Below are positions 34,512 to 43,727 of a DNA stretch of 64,000 nucleotides, piece by piece. Below the pieces are notes generated by a model, which was not told where the DNA came from, did not search any database, and worked only from the letters and a program-made list of their open reading frames with translations. Position numbers and translations under genes: made by a program. The stretch is taken from positions 806,001 to 870,000 of the forward strand of contig CAVZBZ010000001.1 of assembly GCA_963773665.1 (NCBI GenBank), read 5' to 3'. The stretch is from DATJLY01 sp963773665 (GTDB lineage Bacteria; Pseudomonadota; Alphaproteobacteria; ATCC43930; CGMCC-115725). Numbering within the stretch: the stretch's first letter is position 1; the number at the start of each line of letters is the position of its first letter.

Positions 34512-35387
34512 TGTCGGTCCTCGTCAATTCCGAGACCAAGGTCATGTGCCAGGGCTTTACCGGCGCGCAAGGGACGTTCCACTCCGAGCAGGCGATCGCC
34601 TACGGCACCAAGATGGTGGGCGGCGTGACGCCGGGAAAAGGCGGGACGAAGCATCTCGACCTTCCGGTGTTCGACACCGTCGCCGACGCGGTGGCCGCGA
34701 CCGGCGCCACGGCGAGCGCCATCTACGTGCCGCCGCCCTTTGCCGCCGACGCGATCCTCGAGGCGATCGACGCGGCGCTGCCGCTCGTCGTCTGCATCAC
34801 CGAGGGCATCCCGGTGCTCGACATGGTGACGGTGAAGCGCGCGCTCACCGGTTCGAAGACGCGCCTCATCGGCCCCAACTGCCCGGGCGTCATCACGCCC
34901 GAGCAATGCAAGATCGGCATCATGCCCGGCCACATCCACGCCAAGGGCCATGTCGGCATCGTGTCGCGCTCGGGCACGCTCACCTACGAGGCGGTGGCGC
35001 AGACGACGGCGGTCGGGACTGGGCCAATCGACCTGCATCGGCATCGGCGGCGACCCGGTGAACGGGACGAGCTTCATCGACTGCCTCGAAATGTTCCTCG
35101 GCGACGACGACACGCAGGCGATCATCATGATCGGCGAGATCGGCGGATCGGGCGAGGAAGAGGCGGCCGAGTTCTACAAGCGCAGCAAGACCAAGAAGCC
35201 GATGGTGGGCTTCATCGCCGGCGCCACGGCGCCGCCCGGCCGCCGCATGGGACATGCCGGCGCCATCATCTCCGGCGGGACCGGCACGGCGCAGGCGAAG
35301 ATCGAGGCACTGCGCGCCGCCGGCGTCACCGTGGCGCAATCGCCCGCGGCACTCGGCTCGACCATGCGCGACGTGCTGAAGCGCTGA
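34511..35387 (+). CDS. sucD: Succinate/malate-CoA ligase, alpha subunit (one frame break)
   Basis: About 291 residues once one extra G near 35024 is removed (TTAVG continues as LGQSTCIGIGGDPVNG). CoA-binding Rossmann domain (QGFTGAQGTFHSEQAI), GPNCPGVITPEQCKIGIMPG, and the phosphohistidine loop GHAGAIISGG. Partner of the preceding beta subunit. Both subunits are broken by a single inserted base, which would be odd for a functional TCA enzyme and suggests sequence error. Confidence 0.88.
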
Positions 35388-35403
35388 CCCGCGCATTCGG
35401 CAC

Positions 35404-37104
35404 ATGGCTCCTCCGCCTCGTCCCCAGCGCAGCATCCATCCCGGTTCCGGACGCCGCCGCGGCCGCGACTTCCCGCGCGGCCGCCAGGTCGAGCCCGACG
35501 CGCTTGCCGAAGTGCAGGCGCTGCTGGGCCCTAAGCCGCGCCGGCGCGATCTGCTGATCGAGTTCCTGCATCTTATTCAGGACAAATTCGGCGCACTCCA
35601 CGCGCGCCACCTGGCGGCGCTCGCCGAGGAGATGCGGCTGGCGCTGGTCGAGGTCTATGAGGTTGCCTCGTTCTACGCGCATTTCGACATCGTGATGGAC
35701 GGCGAGCCGTCGCCGCCGCCTCTGACGGTGCGCGTGTGCGACAGCCTGACCTGCGCGCTCATGGGCGCGGAGCGACTGCTTGCCGAACTGCCCGGCAAGC
35801 TCGGCCCTGGCGCGCGCGTCATACGCGCGCCGTGCATGGGCGGCTGCCACAACGCGCCCGTCGCTGCGCTCGGCCACGCGCTGCACGAGCACGCAAGCAC
35901 CGACAGCATTTCCCAGGCGGTCGCAAGCGGGGCATTGCATCCGCACATCCCGCCCTATCGCGGGCTCGACGAGTATCGGCGCGACGGCGGCTATCGCCTG
36001 CTCGGCGACTGCCTGGCCGGACGGCGCACCGTCGAATCGATCCTGAAGCCGCTCGAGGATGCGGCATTGCGCGGCCTCGGCGGCGCCGGATTCCCGACCG
36101 GGCGCAAATGGGCGCTGGTGCGCGCCGAGCCGGCGCCGCGCACGATGGCGGTCAATGCCGACGAGGGCGAGCCGGGCACGTTCAAGGACCGCTATTTCCT
36201 CGAAACCGATCCGCACCGGTTTCTCGAAGGCATGCTGCTCGGCGCATGGGCGGTCGAGGCGCACGAGGTCTACATTTATCTGCGCGACGAATACCCGCAG
36301 ATCCGCGAGCTGCTCGAGCGCGAGATCGGCCTCATCGAGGCGGCGGGCCTTGCGCACGGCGTCGCCATCCATCTGCGGCGCGGCGCCGGCGCCTATATCT
36401 GCGGCGAAGAGTCGGCGATGCTCGAAAGCATCGAGGGCAAGCGCGGCCTGCCGCGCCACAAGCCGCCCTACCCCGCGCAAGTAGGGTTATTCGGCCGCCC
36501 GACCCTCATCAACAATGTCGAGACCCTCTACTGGGTGCGCGACATCGTCGAGCGCGGCGCGGACTGGTTCGCAGGCCAGGGACGGCATGGGCGCAAGGGT
36601 CCGCGCAGCTTCTCGGTCTCGGGCCATGTGAAGGAGCCCGGCGTCAAGATCGCGCCGGCCGGCATCACCGCCAAGGAGCTGATCGACGAGTTCTGCGGCG
36701 GCATGGCGGACGGCCACGCCTTCAAGGCCTATCTTCCGGGCGGCGCTTCGGGCGGCATTTTGCCGGCAAGCATGGCGGACCTGCCGCTCGATTTCGGCAC
36801 GCTCGAGCCGCATGGCTGCCTCATCGGCTCGGCCGCGGTGGTGGTGCTGTCGGACCAGGACGACATGCGCCTCGTGGCGCTCAACCTGCTCAAATTCTTC
36901 GAGGACGAGAGCTGCGGCCAGTGCACGCCCTGCCGCGTCGGCACCGAGAAGGCAGTGAAGCTGCTTTCCGAGCGCACGTGGGACGCGAGCCTCCTCGAGG
37001 AGCTGGCGCGGGTCATGACCGACGCGTCGATCTGCGGCTTGGGCCAGGCGGCGATGAACCCGGTGCGCTCGGTTCTGAAGCATTTCGGCGCCGACGTTAC
37101 GTGA
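35404..37104 (+). CDS. fdhB: NAD-dependent formate dehydrogenase, fused NuoE-NuoF-type beta subunit
   Basis: 566 residues. The N-terminal thioredoxin-like [2Fe-2S] domain (VCDSLTC ... CMGGCHNAP) is fused to the NuoF-like domain with the FMN/NADH site (RGLGGAGFPTGRKW, NADEGEPGTFKDRY, GAGAYICGEESAMLESIEG) and the C-terminal [4Fe-4S] motif SCGQCTPCRVGTEK. This is the diaphorase subunit of the soluble two-subunit Mo/W formate dehydrogenase (Fdh1 type) and passes electrons from formate to NAD+. Its stop overlaps the start of the amidohydrolase gene (TGATG). Confidence 0.92.
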   Translation: MAPPPRPQRSIHPGSGRRRGRDFPRGRQVEPDALAEVQALLGPKPRRRDLLIEFLHLIQDKFGALHARHLAALAEEMRLALVEVYEVASFYAHFDIVMDGEPSPPPLTVRVCDSLTCALMGAERLLAELPGKLGPGARVIRAPCMGGCHNAPVAALGHALHEHASTDSISQAVASGALHPHIPPYRGLDEYRRDGGYRLLGDCLAGRRTVESILKPLEDAALRGLGGAGFPTGRKWALVRAEPAPRTMAVNADEGEPGTFKDRYFLETDPHRFLEGMLLGAWAVEAHEVYIYLRDEYPQIRELLEREIGLIEAAGLAHGVAIHLRRGAGAYICGEESAMLESIEGKRGLPRHKPPYPAQVGLFGRPTLINNVETLYWVRDIVERGADWFAGQGRHGRKGPRSFSVSGHVKEPGVKIAPAGITAKELIDEFCGGMADGHAFKAYLPGGASGGILPASMADLPLDFGTLEPHGCLIGSAAVVVLSDQDDMRLVALNLLKFFEDESCGQCTPCRVGTEKAVKLLSERTWDASLLEELARVMTDASICGLGQAAMNPVRSVLKHFGADVT

Positions 37105-38051
37105 TGGCCCCGCATCGGATCGACGTGCACCATCATTATTTCCCGCCCGAGATGATCGCGGCGCAAGCTGCCGCGCGCGCCGAAGGATTGAGCCCGGACG
37201 TGCGCGCGTGGAATGCGGCGCGCAGCCTCGATGCGATGGATCGGGGCGGGGTGGCGACGGCCATCGTCTCGAGCTCGTCCGGCGTCGAGCTGAGGAATGC
37301 GCTCGACCGCGAGGGGATGCGCCGGCTCGCGCGCACCTGCAACGAATTCGCCGCGCGCATGGCGGCCGATCACACGGGGCGCTTCGGCTTCTTCACCTTC
37401 CTGCCCATGCCCGACATCGACGGCAGCCTCAGGGAGATCGAATACGCCTTCGACACTCTCAAGGCCGACGGCGCGGGCTTCATGACGAGCTACGGCGACA
37501 AATGGCCGGGCGACGACGCCTTCGTGCCGGTGCTCGCCGAGCTCAACCGCCGCAAGGCCAATATATTCGTCCACCCGCTCGCGCCCAATTGCTGCGCCGA
37601 CCTCGTGCCCAATGTCGGCAACGCCGTAGTCGAATATCCGTACGACACCGGGCGCGCGGTGCTGAGCCTCTTGTTCAACCGCCGCTTCGTAGAATTCCGC
37701 GACATCAAATGGATCTTCTGCCATGCCGGCGGACCGATCCCGATGCTCGCCGGGCGGATCGAGAATGGGGCGCAGCGCGCCAAGGACCGCGACCGCTTCG
37801 CCCCGCACGGGCTCGCCCACGAGTTCGGGCGTCTCCACTATGAGACGGCGAATTCGGCCTATGCGCCCACCATGGCGGCGCTCATGCAATTCGTGCCGCG
37901 CTCGCAAATCCTGTTCGGCACGGATTTCCCCTACATCTCGGTGTCCGACAATGTCGAGCGCATCGGCAAGCTCGGCATTGAAGCGGCCGACCTTGCCGCG
38001 ATCGAGCAAAGCAACGCGGCGCGGCTTTTCCCGCGCGCCGGGGCGCGCTAA
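37104..38051 (+). CDS. Amidohydrolase-2 family metal enzyme (ACMSD-like)
   Basis: 315 residues forming a metal-dependent TIM barrel: metal site IDVHHHYFPPE at the N terminus, CHAGGPIPMLAGR (His), and FGTDFPY with the conserved Asp near the C terminus. The family includes ACMS decarboxylase, resorcylate decarboxylases and 2-pyrone hydrolases. The reaction here is not identifiable. It is wedged between the two formate dehydrogenase subunit genes, overlapping the first and nine bases before the second, so its expression is tied to formate oxidation. Confidence 0.85.
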   Translation: MAPHRIDVHHHYFPPEMIAAQAAARAEGLSPDVRAWNAARSLDAMDRGGVATAIVSSSSGVELRNALDREGMRRLARTCNEFAARMAADHTGRFGFFTFLPMPDIDGSLREIEYAFDTLKADGAGFMTSYGDKWPGDDAFVPVLAELNRRKANIFVHPLAPNCCADLVPNVGNAVVEYPYDTGRAVLSLLFNRRFVEFRDIKWIFCHAGGPIPMLAGRIENGAQRAKDRDRFAPHGLAHEFGRLHYETANSAYAPTMAALMQFVPRSQILFGTDFPYISVSDNVERIGKLGIEAADLAAIEQSNAARLFPRAGAR

Positions 38052-38060
38052 GGAATTCCC

Positions 38061-40841
38061 ATGAGCGACGGCACGAAACCGATTTCCTTCCTGCTCGACG
38101 GCGTCGAGGTCGAGGCGCAGCACGGCGAGACCATCTGGCAGGTGGCGCAGCGGCGCGGCGTCGAGATTCCGCATCTCTGCTGGCACCCGGCGCCGGGCTA
38201 CCGCGCCGACGGCAATTGCCGCGCCTGCATGGTCGAGATCGAAGGCGAGCGCGTGCTCGCCGCCTCGTGCATCAGGAAGGCCGCGCCCGGCATGAAGGTC
38301 AAGACGGCGAGCGAGCGGGCGCGGTTCTCGCGCAAGATGGTGTTCGAGCTCCTGACGGCCGATCAGCCGGCGCGCGCCACGGCGCACGATCCCAGCTCGC
38401 GTTTTTGGCGCTGGGCCGACCGTGTCGGCGTCGAGGAGAGCCGCTTCGCGCCGCGCGACAAGGAGCCCGCGCCCGATCGCAGCCATCCGGCGATGGCGGT
38501 CCACCTTGACGCCTGCATCGAGTGCACGCTGTGCGTGCGCGCCTGCCGCGAGGTGCAGGTGAACGACGTGATCGGCATGGCGGGGCGCGGGCCCACGGAA
38601 AAGATCGTGTTCGACTTCGACGATCCGATGGGCGCCAGCACGTGCGTTGCCTGCGGCGAATGCGTCCAGGCGTGCCCCACCGGCGCGCTGATGCCGGCCA
38701 CGGTGCTCGACGGCACGGGCCGCTTCGCGCACACGCCGGACCGTTCGGTCGACAGCGTCTGCCCCTATTGCGGCGTCGGCTGCGAGATCGTCTACCGCAT
38801 CGAGAATGACAAGCTCCTCTACGTCGACGGCAAGGACGGACCGGCGAACCATAATCGCCTGTGCGTCAAGGGCCGCTTTGGCTTCGACTACATCAGCCAC
38901 CCGCATCGGCTCACCCAGCCGATGGTGCGCAAGGACGGCGTGCCGAAGCACGCCCTCGACGAGATCGATCCCGCCAATCCGTGGACGCATTTCCGCCCGG
39001 CGAGTTGGGAAGAGGCGCTCGAGCGCGCGGCCGGGGGCCTCAACCGCATCCGCGACGCGCATGGCGGCAGGGCGCTTGCCGGGTTCGGCTCGGCCAAGGG
39101 CTCGAACGAGGAGGCCTATCTTTTCCAAAAACTCGTGCGCACCGGGTTCGGCAGCAACAATGTCGATCACTGCACGCGGCTCTGCCACGCCTCGTCGGTC
39201 GCGGCGCTGATGGAGGGGATCGGCTCGGGCGCGGTGACGGCGCCCTTCACCGCCGCCGAGGACGCGGAGGTCATCATCGTCATCGGCGCCAACCCGACCG
39301 AGAACCATCCCGTCGCCGCCACCTTCTTCAAGAACGCGGCGAAGGTGGGCAAGACCCTCATCGTCATGGACCCGCGCGGCCAGGCGCTGAAGCGCCACGC
39401 GAGCCACATGCTGCAATTCAAGCCCGGCCGCGACGTGGCGCTTTTGTCGGCGCTGCTCAACGTCATCGTCGGCGAGGGAATGACCGACCGCCAGTATGTC
39501 GAAGCGCACACCGAGGATTTCCAAAAGCTCGCCGACAGCGTCAAGGACCGCACGCCCGAGGCGATGGCGCCCATTTGCGGCATCGCGCCCGACACGCTGC
39601 GCACCGTGGCGCGGCTCTACGCCCGCGCCAAGGCCTCGATCATCTTCTGGGGCATGGGCATCTCGCAGCACATCCATGGCACCGACAACGCGCGCTGCCT
39701 CATTGCCCTGGCGCTCGTAACCGGACAGGTGGGACGGCCCGGCACCGGCCTCCATCCGCTGCGCGGCCAGAACAACGTGCAGGGCGCCTCCGATGTCGGG
39801 CTCATTCCGATGTTCTATCCCGACTACCAGGCGGTCGAGAGCGACAAGGTGCGCACGTTCTACGAGGATCTGTGGGGAACGGCGCTCGACAGGCAGCGCG
39901 GCCTCACCGTCGTGGAGATCATGACTGCGGTCCATGACGGGCAGATCCGCGGCATGTATGTCATGGGCGAGAACCCGGCCATGTCCGACCCCGACGTGCA
40001 GCACGCGCGCGAGGCGCTCGCCATGCTCGAACACCTGGTGGTGCAGGACATCTTCCTGACCGAAACGGCGCGCTATGCCGACGTGGTGCTGCCGGCTTCG
40101 GCGTGGCCGGAAAAGACCGGCACCGTCACCAACACCAATCGCCAGGTGCAGATCGGCCGGATCGCGGTGAAGCTGCCGGGCGACGCGCGCCAGGACTGGT
40201 GGATCATCCAGGAAATCGCGCGCCGCATCGGGCTTTCCTGGAGCTACACGCACCCGAAGGACGTGTTCGCCGAGATGAAGAAGGCGATGCCGTCGCTCGA
40301 CAACATCACCTGGGAGCGGCTCGAGCGCGAGCACTTCGTCACGTATCCCTGCCCGGCCGAGGACAAGCCCGGCGCGGACATAGTGTTCGGCGACGGGTTC
40401 CCCACGGCGAGCGGCCGCGGCCGGCTCGTTCCCGTCGGCATCGAGCCGCCGGGCGAGGAGCCCGATGCGGATTACCCGATGGTGCTGACGACCGGCCGCC
40501 AGCTCGAGCACTGGCACACCGGCGCCATGACGCGGCGCGCGAGCGTGCTCGACGAGCTCGAACCCGAAGCAGTGGCAAGCCTCAGCCCCGCCGATCTGCG
40601 CCGCCTGGGGCTCGAGCCGGGCGATCCAGTCCGCGTCACCACGCGGCGCGGCGTCATCGAGCTGAAGGCGCGCGCCGACGGGGCCGTGCCGCCGGGCATG
40701 GTGTTCATTCCGTTCTGCTATGCCGAGGCCGCGGCCAACATCCTGACCAATCCGCAGCTCGACCCGTTCGGCAAGATTCCCGAGTTCAAATTCTGCGCCG
40801 CCCGGGTCGAGCCGGCGGCCCGATCCCAGGCGGCGGAATAA
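38061..40841 (+). CDS. fdhA: Formate dehydrogenase, molybdopterin alpha subunit
   Basis: 926 residues. Order: N-terminal [2Fe-2S] domain (CWHPAPGYRADGNCRAC), His-Cys region, two [4Fe-4S] motifs (CIECTLCVRAC and CVACGECVQAC), then CPYCGVGC and the bis-MGD catalytic domain with the metal-ligand Cys in DHCTRLCHASS, followed by the His of the active site. Cys rather than Sec is encoded. The C-terminal MopB domain (LTTGRQLEHWHTGAMTRR) is complete. With FdhB it oxidises formate to CO2 with NAD+. FdhD and cofactor genes are not in the window. Confidence 0.94.
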   Translation: MSDGTKPISFLLDGVEVEAQHGETIWQVAQRRGVEIPHLCWHPAPGYRADGNCRACMVEIEGERVLAASCIRKAAPGMKVKTASERARFSRKMVFELLTADQPARATAHDPSSRFWRWADRVGVEESRFAPRDKEPAPDRSHPAMAVHLDACIECTLCVRACREVQVNDVIGMAGRGPTEKIVFDFDDPMGASTCVACGECVQACPTGALMPATVLDGTGRFAHTPDRSVDSVCPYCGVGCEIVYRIENDKLLYVDGKDGPANHNRLCVKGRFGFDYISHPHRLTQPMVRKDGVPKHALDEIDPANPWTHFRPASWEEALERAAGGLNRIRDAHGGRALAGFGSAKGSNEEAYLFQKLVRTGFGSNNVDHCTRLCHASSVAALMEGIGSGAVTAPFTAAEDAEVIIVIGANPTENHPVAATFFKNAAKVGKTLIVMDPRGQALKRHASHMLQFKPGRDVALLSALLNVIVGEGMTDRQYVEAHTEDFQKLADSVKDRTPEAMAPICGIAPDTLRTVARLYARAKASIIFWGMGISQHIHGTDNARCLIALALVTGQVGRPGTGLHPLRGQNNVQGASDVGLIPMFYPDYQAVESDKVRTFYEDLWGTALDRQRGLTVVEIMTAVHDGQIRGMYVMGENPAMSDPDVQHAREALAMLEHLVVQDIFLTETARYADVVLPASAWPEKTGTVTNTNRQVQIGRIAVKLPGDARQDWWIIQEIARRIGLSWSYTHPKDVFAEMKKAMPSLDNITWERLEREHFVTYPCPAEDKPGADIVFGDGFPTASGRGRLVPVGIEPPGEEPDADYPMVLTTGRQLEHWHTGAMTRRASVLDELEPEAVASLSPADLRRLGLEPGDPVRVTTRRGVIELKARADGAVPPGMVFIPFCYAEAAANILTNPQLDPFGKIPEFKFCAARVEPAARSQAAE

Positions 40842-40847
40842 GAAGGC

Positions 40848-42137
40848 TCAGTGGGCGCCCGCCATCTGCGGCGCGGTCGATGCGCTCATGTAGCGCGAGC
40901 GCAGCGGCTTCAAGACGCCCAAGGCCAGCGCCACCACGACGAAGTTCATGATGGCGGTCACCACGAACACGGCGTGCCAGCTGCCCGTTTCCTGCTTCAG
41001 CACATTGGCGAGCGGCACGAGGAAGGCCGAGGCGCCCTTGGCCGTGTAGAGGAAGCACAGATTGGCGGTGGCGAATTTCGGCCCGAACGTATCCGTGCAG
41101 GTCGATGGGAACAGGCTGAAGATCTCGCCCCAGGTCAGGAAGATGAAGCCGGCGAAGACCACGAACGCCCAGGGGCTCGTCCCGATCGAGCCGAGCAGCC
41201 AATAGCTGATCCCGCCAAGCGTGAAGGCGATCGCCATGGTGTTCTCGCGCCCGATCATGTCGGACACCCAGCCGAACAGCGGGCGGGCCGCGCCGTTCAT
41301 CACGTTGTCGACGAGCAGAGCCACGGTGAGCACCGTGCCGCCGAGCAGCAAGGTCGTGTTGGACAGGCCGTAATCCTTGGCCACGAGCGCGATCTGCGCC
41401 GTCGCCATGAGGCCGCTCGCCGAGACCAGCACGAACATCACGTAGAGCAGCCAGAACACCGGCGAGACCAGCATCTGGCCGGGCGTGTGACTCTGGCTCG
41501 ACTGTGCGACCTTGACCCCTGCCGTGCCGGGCGTCTCGCCGGCAAGCGGACCGCGCATCGCCCAGGCGACGACGAACACGATCGCGCCCTGGATGAGGCC
41601 AAACCAGAAGAATGCCGACTGATAGCCGTAGGTGGCGATCACTTCGCGGATCGGAATGACGGTGAGCGCCGCGCCCGCGCCGAACCCCGCCGCGGTGAGG
41701 CCGACGGCAAGCCCGCGCCGGTCCGGGAACCACTTGACCGCGCTGCCGACGCAGGTCGCATAGACCGCGCCGCCGCCGACGCCGGCAAGCGCCGAGCCGA
41801 CATAAAGCATGGTCAGCGTCTGGGCGTTGGCGTTGATGATCCAGGCGATGGCGACCACCACACCGCCGAACGCGACCATCAGCTTCGGCCCGCGCGTTGC
41901 GCCGAGCCAGTCGACGATCCAGCCCTCGATCGGAGTGAGCCAGGTCTCGAGCGCGACGAACAGGCTGAAAGCGACCTGAATGTCGGCGAGCGCCCAGCCA
42001 TGCGCCTTGTTCATCGGACTGACGAAAAGCGTCCAGCCATATTGCAGGTTGGCGATCAGCACCATGCAAATCACGGCCAGCACGAGTTGCAGCCAACGGT
42101 TCGACCCACCGGCCACGTGCGTCTGTTGCATCGGCAT
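40848..42137 (-). CDS. OFA-family MFS carrier (oxalate/formate antiporter-like)
   Basis: 429 residues, 12 helices. NRWLQLVLAVICMVLIANLQYGWTLFVSPM and the GGAVYATCVGSAVKWFPDRRGLAVG segment are typical of the oxalate:formate antiporter branch, as is WGEIFSLFPSTCTDTFG in the second half. It converges on fdhA with a six-base gap and is the likely uptake system of the cluster, perhaps exchanging substrate acid for formate. Start MPMQQTHV at 42137 is preferred because GTGAGGAA precedes it at good spacing; the ATG four codons upstream has its Shine-Dalgarno too close. Confidence 0.85.
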   Translation of the reverse strand: MPMQQTHVAGGSNRWLQLVLAVICMVLIANLQYGWTLFVSPMNKAHGWALADIQVAFSLFVALETWLTPIEGWIVDWLGATRGPKLMVAFGGVVVAIAWIINANAQTLTMLYVGSALAGVGGGAVYATCVGSAVKWFPDRRGLAVGLTAAGFGAGAALTVIPIREVIATYGYQSAFFWFGLIQGAIVFVVAWAMRGPLAGETPGTAGVKVAQSSQSHTPGQMLVSPVFWLLYVMFVLVSASGLMATAQIALVAKDYGLSNTTLLLGGTVLTVALLVDNVMNGAARPLFGWVSDMIGRENTMAIAFTLGGISYWLLGSIGTSPWAFVVFAGFIFLTWGEIFSLFPSTCTDTFGPKFATANLCFLYTAKGASAFLVPLANVLKQETGSWHAVFVVTAIMNFVVVALALGVLKPLRSRYMSASTAPQMAGAH

Positions 42138-42219
42138 TTTCCTCACCATTATCCTTGCGTCCGCGGGTTGTCCCGCACGTCCCCGAGGAGCGAGACTAGC
42201 ACAAGGTGTCGAGGAGCTA

Positions 42220-42274
42220 AATACCTGTATTCATTAACGGATTTCGCAGTGCACCACGATTTATATTGCACTGC
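42220..42274. promoter_or_regulatory. Two dyads upstream of the OFA carrier
   Basis: AATAC-CT-GTATT (42220-42231) and GCAGTGCA-N13-TGCACTGC (42246-42253 with 42267-42274) are perfect inverted repeats in an AT-rich gap, 83-137 bases upstream of the carrier ATG. They look like operators for dimeric repressors or activators. No regulator gene is adjacent. The remainder of 42138-42377 shows no gene. Confidence 0.5.
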
Positions 42275-42377
42275 ACAAATTGGCTTCGTTTGGTAATTTC
42301 AGCGATTTCGCGCGCCCGGCGTCCGCTTCGTATCCATAATACGTACAGACAATTATCTAGCACCAACTAACTGAAAT

Positions 42378-43727
42378 TCAAGCTCGCGCCAGGGTTTCGT
42401 CGATCCAACGGGCGAGCCCTACGGCGGAAGCGTCCGCCTGCTCGAAACCCAGGATCTGGAGTCCAAGCGGCAGTCCGTCGGCTTGCAGGAGGGGGAGGGA
42501 CAGCGCCGGGACGCCCAAAAGCGAGCCGGGCGCGACGAACACCGGGTTCCCGGTCGAGTGGAGGCCAAGCGGCGCCGCGCCTGTCGCCGGCAAGGCGATG
42601 GCGCCGTCGCACACCGATTTGAGCCCGGCGAACACGGCGCGGACGCGCGCACGCTTGGCGATGAGGCGCTGATAATCCTCGAGGCTCATAGCCTCGGCGC
42701 TGGCGAGCCGCTCGACCATGACTTGGCTCAAGCCGGGCCGGCCGCGATAGGCAGTGAGCGGCCAGCGTCCCTCCCAGTTGTTGATGGCGCGGGTCAGGCC
42801 CATGGCATCGGCGATCGCCTGTTCGACACCCGCGACGGGGGCGTTGTCGCGGCGGGACAATATCTCGACGCCGGCCGCCTTGAGCCGGGCCAGTGCGTCC
42901 TCGAGCGCGGCCTTGGCCGAAGGTTCCGCATCCGGCCATCCCGCGGTCTCCAGAAACGCGAGGCGCGCGGGCCGCCGGGCCGCCGGGAGATCGCGCGGGC
43001 CGCAGACGCCGGGATAGCCCGGATCGCCGCCGGCGCGCGCGCTGATCTCGCGCACCGTAAGCCAGGCGTCGGCAAGCGAGGCCGCGAGCGCGCCGTGGCA
43101 GCTTTGCGACAGCCCGTCATAGCTGCCGCCGCGATTGACGCCGCCGACGCTCGGCTTGAAGCCATAGACGCCGCAAAAACTCGACGGCCGCAGGATCGAG
43201 CCGACGACCTGCGTGCCGAGCGCGGCGGGCAGCATGCCGACCGCGCATGCTGCGGCCGATCCGCTCGACGAGCCGCCGGGCGTGCGGTCGAGATCCCAGG
43301 GATTGCGCGTGCCGCGCGGCTCGCTTGCCGCGAACTCGGTGGTGACGGTCTTGCCGAGCACCACCGCGCCCGCCTCGCGCAGCGCCGCGACGCTGGCGCC
43401 GTCGCGCCCGGTGCGCCAGCCGGCGAACAGCGGCGAGCCCTGCTCGGTCGGCATGTCCTCGGTCTCGATGATGTCCTTGATGCCGACCGGCATGCCGTCG
43501 ATCGGCGACAGCGGCGTGCCGGCCTTCCAGCGCGCGCACGAACGGTCGGCGGCCTTGCGCGCGCCCTCGATGTTCAAATTGACGAAGGCGCCGATCCGGG
43601 GCTCGAGCGCGGTGATCTGTCCGAGACAGCGTTCCAAGAATTCGCGCGGGTTGTCCTTTCCAGCGGCGAAATTCGCGGTCGCCGCGTGATAGGGGCAACG
43701 GGTCGGGTTCGGGGTCGCGGGATTCAT
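42378..43727 (-). CDS. Amidase-signature family hydrolase
   Basis: 449 residues. Ser-Ser-Lys triad elements: Lys in GMPVGIKDIIE, Gly/Ser-rich TPGGSSSGSAAACAVG, and the nucleophile region LGTQVVGSILRPSSFCG, followed by GVYGFKPSVG. Hydrolyses an amide of unknown structure, releasing ammonia. Its start overlaps the stop of the FAD monooxygenase gene (ATGA), so both belong to one reverse-strand unit. Confidence 0.9.
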   Translation of the reverse strand: MNPATPNPTRCPYHAATANFAAGKDNPREFLERCLGQITALEPRIGAFVNLNIEGARKAADRSCARWKAGTPLSPIDGMPVGIKDIIETEDMPTEQGSPLFAGWRTGRDGASVAALREAGAVVLGKTVTTEFAASEPRGTRNPWDLDRTPGGSSSGSAAACAVGMLPAALGTQVVGSILRPSSFCGVYGFKPSVGGVNRGGSYDGLSQSCHGALAASLADAWLTVREISARAGGDPGYPGVCGPRDLPAARRPARLAFLETAGWPDAEPSAKAALEDALARLKAAGVEILSRRDNAPVAGVEQAIADAMGLTRAINNWEGRWPLTAYRGRPGLSQVMVERLASAEAMSLEDYQRLIAKRARVRAVFAGLKSVCDGAIALPATGAAPLGLHSTGNPVFVAPGSLLGVPALSLPLLQADGLPLGLQILGFEQADASAVGLARWIDETLARA

